Assembly: GCF_000485595.1 (NCBI RefSeq)
Contig: NW_014577905.1
Coordinates: 213,371-237,684 of the forward strand
Length of the DNA: 24,314 nucleotides
DNA from: Priapulus caudatus
Lineage: Eukaryota; Priapulida; Priapulimorpha; Priapulimorphida; Priapulidae
Direction: 5' to 3'
Under the pieces are notes generated by a model. It had not been told where the DNA came from. It ran no database searches and saw only the letters and a program-made list of their open reading frames with translations. Positions 18,342 to 24,314 of the stretch are shown in pieces; position 1 is the stretch's first letter; every line of letters starts with the position of its first letter. Position numbers and translations under genes: made by a program.

Positions 18342-19165
18342 GGTGCGCCTATATACGCCATTTCTTCTCAATGATGTTGGCATATTAATGTAACAGATTT
18401 AGGTGCAATATTAAATGACGATAAATCTCGCCACAACTATAGCGCGCTACTAGACGAAGAAAATCCGCACTATGTTGAATCAGTGTGGAAAATAACCTCG
18501 TTTGCTCGGAGAAACGACGCGAGTTTGCGCAAAACGATAATCCGCGCTAGCATACTCTTACCCCGCACAGATGGCCAAAATTTGATCCTACATCAAACAT
18601 GTATGATCCTACATCATGGCCTGGCCATGCGCCGCGCTAAATCACAGCGTACAGAGTCAGACGCAGAGAAACGGACAGACGAGATTGTGTCTGAAATTTT
18701 GTTTTTGATCTTCATTCACTCGAGTCTTTATTACAACTTGGCCAGAAGAATCTATCCAGAATGTGTGGGAAAGCAGACATAGGAATGTGCATGTTTACAC
18801 TTCCATTGCTAATAAAATGGCTCAATTGAATTATAATCGGATACACAGATTCGATTATACGCCGGTTGCAGCTTCTGCTGCCTATTCAATTACCTGGTAA
18901 ATATCTTCTTCTTCTGCTATACAGTAATGCAGTATAAATCCTAATAGTTCTATCAGGGGTACCGTTGTTTAACCGTCAAGCAAGTCTGTTGAGTGACGTA
19001 ACAAGCTAAACTGAGCATGCGCAGTCAAGCCGTGCTAACTTAGCCCTGTTGAATCCGGTTGTGTCTGTACGCTGCGATTTATCGCGCGCCTGGCCCGGGT
19101 CTGGCCCGGACTAGTTTGAGATAGGATCAAATGTTGCAGTCTGTACGGGGTATGTATTTGTTCTA
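18342..19165. other. Non-coding, no supported gene
   Basis: A 99-codon open frame (18483-18782) has no domain or splice support. GATCCTACATCA occurs twice near 18583 and 18606. Otherwise unique. Confidence 0.55.
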
Positions 19166-19346
<181 letters not shown>

Positions 19347-19374
19347 TGAATCATTGGATGTGCTGGCTTCGCAG

Positions 19375-19519
19375 GCAGTGACAGTGTGGGGGACAGCGGC
19401 GGCACCTAGCATCAAGCTGCGCCTATATGAGGGCACCAGCATCTCAAACAAGGCCAAGCAGGCGACCTACGTTGACCTTGGTCAGGACCTCCTCCTCGTC
19501 GCCAGCCTTGATGACGTCG
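19375..19519 (+). CDS. Exon of a putative ZP-domain protein (ZP-C start)
   Basis: Acceptor CTTCGCAG ends at 19374; donor G|GTAAGT at 19520. The 145-base exon in phase 0 gives AVTVWGTAAAPSIKLRLYEG, then NKAKQATYVDLGQDLLLVASLDDV and one base of a Gly codon. The layout (a KLRLYEG strand, then a VxLGxxLxLxxxL strand) is that seen at the beginning of the C-terminal half of ZP domains, which polymerise extracellular matrix and cuticle proteins. An alternative acceptor four bases downstream (GCAG|TG) would break the frame. The gene's other exons, signal peptide and ZP-N are not identified. Family call is from pattern only. Confidence 0.6.
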
Positions 19520-19537
19520 GTAAGTGTCACGTGCTCA

Positions 19538-19545
19538 TGACGTCA
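19538..19545. promoter_or_regulatory. CRE-type site in the intron between ZP-like exons
   Basis: A perfect TGACGTCA lies 19 bases after the donor. It may be coincidental. Confidence 0.25.
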
Positions 19546-19765
19546 CCACCAGTTGTCTACTTTCAAATTTCGCCACGAGTTTGCTGCATATAGCGTGAAT
19601 AGCGTCTCTACTTTATTTATACACAAACACAGCGTATATGTAACCACCGAGTTCTGGGTGCTCGGGTAGGCTCCTAAATTTCAATTAGAACACCACGTGG
19701 TAAATCGTAGCTGTGCACGTGCACGCTTGTCAGGGCTAATAGCGCGCCTATGGCTCCCTCTGCAG

Positions 19766-19850
19766 GACTGTACACGAACTTCATCCTCTACAATTGCGTG
19801 GCGTTTGCGCCTGACAGTCAGTACAGCATGGTCCTCATCGACAGCCACGA
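19766..19850 (+). CDS. Next exon of the putative ZP-domain protein
   Basis: Acceptor CCTCTGCAG ends at 19765. Joined to 19519 it reads G-LYTNFILYNCVAFAPDSQYS then MVLIDSH and two bases (GA). A cysteine after a hydrophobic strand (LYNC) followed some 17 residues later by LIDSH fits the ZP-C pattern in which a Cys strand is followed by L-x-D-x-x-G-C. The donor GTAAGC starts at 19851. The expected second Cys would begin the next exon, which I cannot find before the window ends. If unspliced, the frame stops at TAA 19852-19854 with a C-terminal Glu. Confidence 0.6.
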
Positions 19851-19854
19851 GTAA

Positions 19855-20261
19855 GCAATGATGACCTTTAACCTCTAGCGACGATATATATCGTTGTGCT
19901 GTTACCACCGTACTGTACCGTACCGTAGGATAATGATGTACGTGCGATGTATTGGTCACTATGTATCACGCGCCATGTATGTACACTGTATGTTTTACGA
20001 TGATGCACTAAATGTTTCACTATATTACAATGTATTCACTATTATTACACTGTATGTTTCACGTGAGACGCACTCTAGATTACTCCATGTTTGACACAAT
20101 ATGTGCTACGTTGCATCCTTAAGACGCACTAACTCACAGGTTTTGAATACTTATATGTACGTTTGTTGTTTTAAGCACGCTATTTGTTGAGTGCCACTAA
20201 CCACCGTTTTCGTATCACGCAATGTATCACAGTAGAATAACCTAGCCTCTTTTAAAGCAAC
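19855..20261. other. Spacer between ZP-like exons and the 20262 ORF
   Basis: Rich in ATGT/TACAC variants (TGTATGTTTCACG-type degenerate repeats around 19935-20095). No gene. An in-frame TAA at 20253 precedes the ATG at 20262. Confidence 0.6.
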
Positions 20262-21041
20262 ATGAACATCACCCGAGAGACGAGCCACTCCCCCTGCGAT
20301 GACGGAGAAGATTGGGAGAACGAGTTGCAGGCGGCGCTGAGCCAGGTCAGCACGCGGAGCAACAACGCGGGGCGCCGTCCCCACGAGCAGGCAACGGCGC
20401 GGGACGTGCAGGAAGAACCGCCCCACAAGCGGTACTGCGAGCCGACCGCCGCCGCCACGCCGCCGCCGCCGACCGCCGACGACGGTTGCGCGACACAGTC
20501 GACCCGCAACGCCCCCGCCACGCTGTGCACGCAGTGTACACTGTGCCCGTGTCGACGCCGCGTTCAGGCCACGCCGCCCGTCGCCACGGTCAGGCCGTGC
20601 GTCACGGCCGCGCCGGTGACCACCGCTACCACCGCTGCCGGAGCTGTCGCTACCGCCGCCGCCGCCACCGCCGCCGTAGCCGTGCGCGTGCAACAGACGA
20701 CGCAGACAATTTACAGCCGGCCCAACTGCAGGCCCGCGCATGCCACGCCAAGCCTCACCTTCGGCGCGTCGGGTGAGCAGGTCGCCTACAATTCGTGGGA
20801 TCACTACCGCGACGATGTAATGAAGTTCTGGCACCTCAACCCGGGCTTCACGGTGGTGCACATGCAAAATGACCATTTAGCGTTGAAGGTCGTCCCCGTG
20901 GAAGCCGCGCCACGTGCAGGTCTGTCCTGGGAAAACCAGCATCGGCCGGCGCACCTGGTGGAGGACGAAGCCTGGATGGTCAGCGACGACGAGGACGCCG
21001 AAGAAGAAGAGGAGCGACGCTTCTACAGCGGGTACCGCTGA
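20262..21041 (+). CDS. Unrecognised GC-rich single-exon ORF, 259 aa
   Basis: No family recognised. ATG at 20262 (AACATGA, A at -3) follows an in-frame stop at 20253; TGA ends at 21041. Residues 1-60 are polar, with a basic/Pro patch EEPPHKRYCEP (51-61). Residues 76-100 are Cys-rich (CTQCTLCPCRRR). Residues 101-145 are Ala/Thr/Val low complexity. Residues 165-230 are the most protein-like (SWDHYRDDVMKFWHLNPGF, ALKVVPVE). The C-terminus is acidic (DDEDAEEEEE) and ends FYSGYR. No signal peptide or membrane segment. Third codon positions are strongly G/C. The antisense strand is also open for 241 codons but gives only Gly/Arg runs. A small intracellular protein is possible; alternatively an exon, since AG at 20256 could join 19850 in frame, though the result lacks the expected ZP cysteine. 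Confidence 0.5.
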   Translation: MNITRETSHSPCDDGEDWENELQAALSQVSTRSNNAGRRPHEQATARDVQEEPPHKRYCEPTAAATPPPPTADDGCATQSTRNAPATLCTQCTLCPCRRRVQATPPVATVRPCVTAAPVTTATTAAGAVATAAAATAAVAVRVQQTTQTIYSRPNCRPAHATPSLTFGASGEQVAYNSWDHYRDDVMKFWHLNPGFTVVHMQNDHLALKVVPVEAAPRAGLSWENQHRPAHLVEDEAWMVSDDEDAEEEEERRFYSGYR

Positions 21042-21215
21042 GGACCCCACGATGACGGCGAGGACCCCACGACGACGGCGAGGACCCCACGATGACGGCG
21101 AGGACCCCACGATGACGGCGAGGACCCCACGACGACGGCGAGGACCCCACGATGACGGCGAGGACCCCACGATGACGGCGAGGACCCACGACGACGACCG
21201 CGACGACGACGGCTG
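21040..21215. repeat. 20-bp minisatellite with 60-bp higher-order period
   Basis: Seven full units GAGGACCCCACGATGACGGC start at 21040 and every 20 bases to 21160, then an eroded eighth. The variant base (GAT or GAC) follows the order T, C, T, T, C, T, T, so 21061-21120 and 21121-21180 are identical. The first unit supplies the TGA stop of the preceding ORF. Confidence 0.96.
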
Positions 21216-21294
21216 CAACGCCAAACTAGTTAATTTTTGTTGTTCTTGTTTTGTATTGTGTAAAAAACGAAAGGAAGAAAAGATCGATAAACGT

Positions 21295-21342
21295 AAAATA
21301 AAATAAAATAAAATAAAATAAAATAAAATAAAACAAAATAAA
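21295..21342 (+). terminator. (AAAAT)n tract with poly(A) signals
   Basis: About nine AAAAT units give overlapping AATAAA hexamers, followed by a GT-rich stretch (CTGTGTGCTTAGTTAAGTTAG). A plausible 3' end for the 20262 gene, or simply a pentanucleotide microsatellite. Confidence 0.45.
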
Positions 21343-21671
21343 GAACTGTGTGCTTAGTTAAGTTAGTTCGTTTGTTAAGAGGGTGATGGGTGCACTGGAA
21401 AAAAAAATCAAATATAAAATAACAGAACGAAAAATTCAAAGAAAAATAATAATAAAAATGAATATAAAAGACGTACAGCGTACGTGTACATTACAGTACA
21501 GCGTACATTTCGGCTTAACAACGTTGTTCGCCGCATAGCTGCGGCTTCCAACTTTTTCCTATGGGGGGGGGGGATAATGTAATACCGTCGAAAGACGGTT
21601 AAGTAAATATCTAGGAGTAACCTTTTGCCCGTCCGTCCGTCCGTCCGTCTGTCCATCCTCATGCAAAGTCG
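21343..21671. other. Non-coding, with two small hairpins
   Basis: GCCGCA-TAGC-TGCGGC (21530-21545) and ACCGTC-GAAA-GACGGT (21584-21599) are perfect 6-bp stems, the second with a GNRA loop. A G11 run (about 21563-21573) and (GTCC)n at 21629-21655 follow the same strand. ACAGCGTAC is repeated near 21475 and 21498. No gene. Confidence 0.65.
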
Positions 21672-21720
21672 GTCGGCTGCGGCGATGTTGAATGAGGAGT
21701 AGCGAAGCGAGTCGTGCGCG
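21672..21720. repeat. 49-bp dispersed repeat, copy 2
   Basis: Identical to 17257-17305. The left neighbour is (GTCC)n plus ATCCTCATGCAAAGTCG; the right neighbour is a long (GT)n. The copies share orientation. Confidence 0.85.
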
Positions 21721-21731
21721 TGTGTGAGTGC

Positions 21732-22283
<552 letters not shown>

Positions 22284-22499
22284 TATGGCCTAGGTGTGAA
22301 GTCGCCATGTTTTCCAGCAGCCGAATTCACACTTACCAGGCTTCCCCTGACACGGTCCAGCCGCAGAGGGACACAACCGTGTAGCTAGCAGCAACGGCAG
22401 TTCGCAGGCAACGGCTTGAACGGTAGCAAACATCGGTGTGTGCAGGAGATGATAATTATGCAAGAAAGAGAGCGGTAGCAATTGGGAGAGCAGGCCGAA
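22284..22499. other. Unique spacer between repeat blocks
   Basis: About 200 bases of mixed sequence. On the minus strand GAAGCCTG|GTAAGTG looks like a donor, but no matching acceptor or recognisable peptide was found. Confidence 0.5.
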
Positions 22500-22622
22500 A
22501 GAGTTAGGAGAGAACCAGTGACAGAGAGAGGGAGCAGAGGGAGAGAGAGAGAAGACTGAAGAGAGAGAGAGAGAGAGAGAGAAAGAGCCAGCGAGAGAGA
22601 GAAGAGAGAGAGAAGGACGAGA
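22500..22622. repeat. GA-rich tract
   Basis: GAGAGA repeats with GGAGC and AAGA interruptions. Confidence 0.92.
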
Positions 22623-22726
22623 ATAGATAGATGGAACTATAGAAGATAGATAGATAGATAACATAGATAGATAGAATGGATATGATAGATTAGATAGATA
22701 GATAGATAGATAGATGATAGATAGAT

Positions 22727-22773
<47 letters not shown>

Positions 22774-22780
22774 TAGATAG
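22623..22780. repeat. (GATA)n array, left block
   Basis: GATA units with occasional missing or changed bases, grading into GGAT. Confidence 0.96.
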
Positions 22781-24178
22781 ATGGATGGATGGATGGATGG
22801 ATGGATGGATGAATGGATGGATGGATGGATAGATGGATGGATGGATGGATGGATGGATGGATGGTGATCGATGCGTAATGGGATGGATGGAGGATGGATG
22901 GATGGATGGATGGATGATGAATGGATGGATGGATGGATGGATGGGAATGGCATGGATGAGATGGGATGTATGGATGGATGAAATGGATGGATGGATGGAT
23001 TGGATGGATGGATGGATTCGATTGGATGGATTGGCATAGATGGATTGGATGGCATGGATGGATAGGATGCGAGCGATGGAATGGCATGGATGGATGGCAT
23101 GGATGGATGATAGGATGGATGGATGGATGTGATGGATGGATGGATGGATGGATGGATGCGATTGCGAATGAGATAGGATGAGATTGGCATGGATGGGAAT
23201 GAGATGGATGGATGGATGGATGGATGGATGGATGGATGGATGGATAGGATGGATGGATGGATGGACATGGCATGGATGGATGGAGGATGGATGGATGGAT
23301 GTGGATTGGATGGATGGATGGATGCGATGGATGATGGATGGGCATGCGGATGGATGGATTGGCATGGATGGATGCGATGGATGGATGGATGGATGGATGC
23401 GATGGATTAGAATGATGCATGGATGGATGGCATGGGATGATGGCATGGGATGATGGAGTGGAGTGGATTGGATTGGATGGATGGATGGAGGATGGATGGA
23501 TGCGATGATGATGGATGGATGGATGGAATGGATGGATGGATGGATGGATGGATGCGATGGATGGATGGTGGTATGGATGGATGGATGGATGGATGGATGG
23601 ATGGATGGATGGATGGTGGATGGTATGGATGGTATGGATGGATGGATGGATGGATGGATGGATGGATGGATGGATGGATGGATGGAATGGATGGATGGAT
23701 GGATGGATTGGATGCGATGGATGCTGGATGGATGGATGGATGCGATGGATGGATGGATGGATGGATGGATGGGGATGGATGGAGGAATGGATGGATGGAT
23801 GCGATGGATGGATGGATGGATGGATGAATGGATGGATGGATGGATGGAGGATGGATGGGCATGGCATGGATTGGATCGGATGGATAGGTATGGATGGATC
23901 GATGGATGGCGCATGGATGGATGGATGAATGGATGGATGATGCGGATGGATTGGACTGGATGGATGGATGGATGGATGGCATGGATGGATGGTGGATGGA
24001 TGGATGGATGATTGGATGCGATGATGGATAGATGGATGGATGGATGGATGGGATGGATGGATGGATGGATGATGGATGGATGGATGGTGGATGGATGAGA
24101 TGGATGGATGCGTCATGGATGCTGGATGCCGATGGATGGAGGGGATGAATGGATGGATGGATGGATGGATGGATGGAT
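22781..24178. repeat. 1.4-kb (GGAT)n satellite-like array
   Basis: GGAT units with recurrent variants GATGCGATGG, GGCATGG, GGATTGG and GATGATGG. It leaves very long stop-free frames on both strands (Met-Asp-Gly-Trp on +, Ser-Ile-His-Pro on -), which are not genes. Confidence 0.97.
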
Positions 24179-24217
24179 TGACAGACAGAAAGATAGACAG
24201 ACAGACGAGACAGCAAC

Positions 24218-24255
<38 letters not shown>

Positions 24256-24314
24256 CCATATGGATGTGATAGATAGACTAGATAGATAGATAGAGAGATA
24301 GATAGATAGATAGA
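24179..24314. repeat. GACA/GATA array, right block
   Basis: A short GACA stretch, then GATA units to the window edge, mirroring the left GATA block. Confidence 0.95.

Noticed and set aside
18483-18782. 99-codon plus-strand frame
   Set aside because: No domain, no splice or promoter support, length expected by chance in this region.
19850-20262. Splice joining the ZP-like exon at 19850 to AG at 20256, in frame with the 20262 ORF
   Set aside because: Frame is compatible, but the acceptor (TTTTAAAG) is poor and the product lacks the Cys expected after LIDSH in ZP domains. Recorded only as a possibility.
20151-20876. Minus-strand 241-codon frame opposite the 20262 ORF
   Set aside because: Gly/Arg low-complexity shadow of GC-rich codons on the plus strand; no better start or domain.
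22330-22450. Possible minus-strand exon ending GAAGCCTG|GTAAGTG
   Set aside because: No acceptor with a pyrimidine tract upstream in that strand and no recognisable peptide in any frame.
22290-24116. 608-codon minus-strand open frame of (Ser-Ile-His-Pro)n, and matching Met-Asp-Gly-Trp frames on the + strand
   Set aside because: Tetranucleotide repeat GGAT has no stops in most frames, so both strands stay open by composition. No complex domain, start context or splice signals.

Overview
The window looks like nuclear DNA of a multicellular animal, most likely a marine or other non-vertebrate metazoan. It shows spliced genes with GT-AG (and one GC-AG) introns, non-autonomous Tc1/mariner-like and hAT-like elements, interstitial TTAGGG arrays and a very heavy load of microsatellites. 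The species cannot be named from the sequence. No bacterial-type operon, CRISPR array, rRNA or convincing tRNA gene is visible. Gene density is low and most of the window is repeats.

Layout. (1) Bases 1-3205 hold the 3' end of a glycogen branching enzyme gene (GBE1) on the + strand. Five coding exons splice in frame into about 206 residues ending in a TGA. Its introns carry a 23-bp minisatellite, GGT/CAG and CT-rich tracts and an inverted-repeat element. (2) Bases 3206-9072 are intergenic, with a 451-bp TA-flanked MITE (4049-4499), a second fold-back element (6209-6465) and a miniature 75-bp palindrome with an 8-bp target duplication (8342-8432). Two perfect CRE-type TGACGTCA sites lie at 8759-8795. 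(3) A single-exon gene of 276 codons (9073-9903) encodes an unrecognised, highly acidic, repeat-rich protein. It is followed by about 1.8 kb of almost pure polypyrimidine (9950-11735), part of it a degenerate 50-bp minisatellite. (4) Bases 11740-19160 are mostly non-coding. They contain a clean hAT-type MITE with 8-bp TSD (12099-12456), two inverted-repeat elements with TTAGGG-type cores and 9-bp flanking direct repeats (13863-14024; 18074-18340), a fold-back element (15788-16132) and a candidate TATA/initiator promoter with a spliced 5' exon (14945-15065). (5) Bases 19375-19850 hold two exons that splice in frame and resemble the C-terminal half of a zona pellucida (ZP) domain. (6) Bases 20262-21041 are a GC-rich intronless ORF of 259 codons of unknown family, whose stop codon is formed at the first unit of a 20-bp minisatellite. 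(7) From 21600 to the end the sequence is simple repeat: (GT)n facing an AC-rich block, a GA tract, then GATA / GGAT / GATA arrays.

The genes show no sign of working together: a metabolic enzyme, a putative extracellular ZP-type protein and two lineage-specific low-complexity proteins. No coherent new multi-gene system was found. The most unusual structures are the two TTAGGG-cored fold-back elements, a 49-bp sequence repeated identically at two sites next to GT microsatellites, and the acidic gene with related motifs at both ends.
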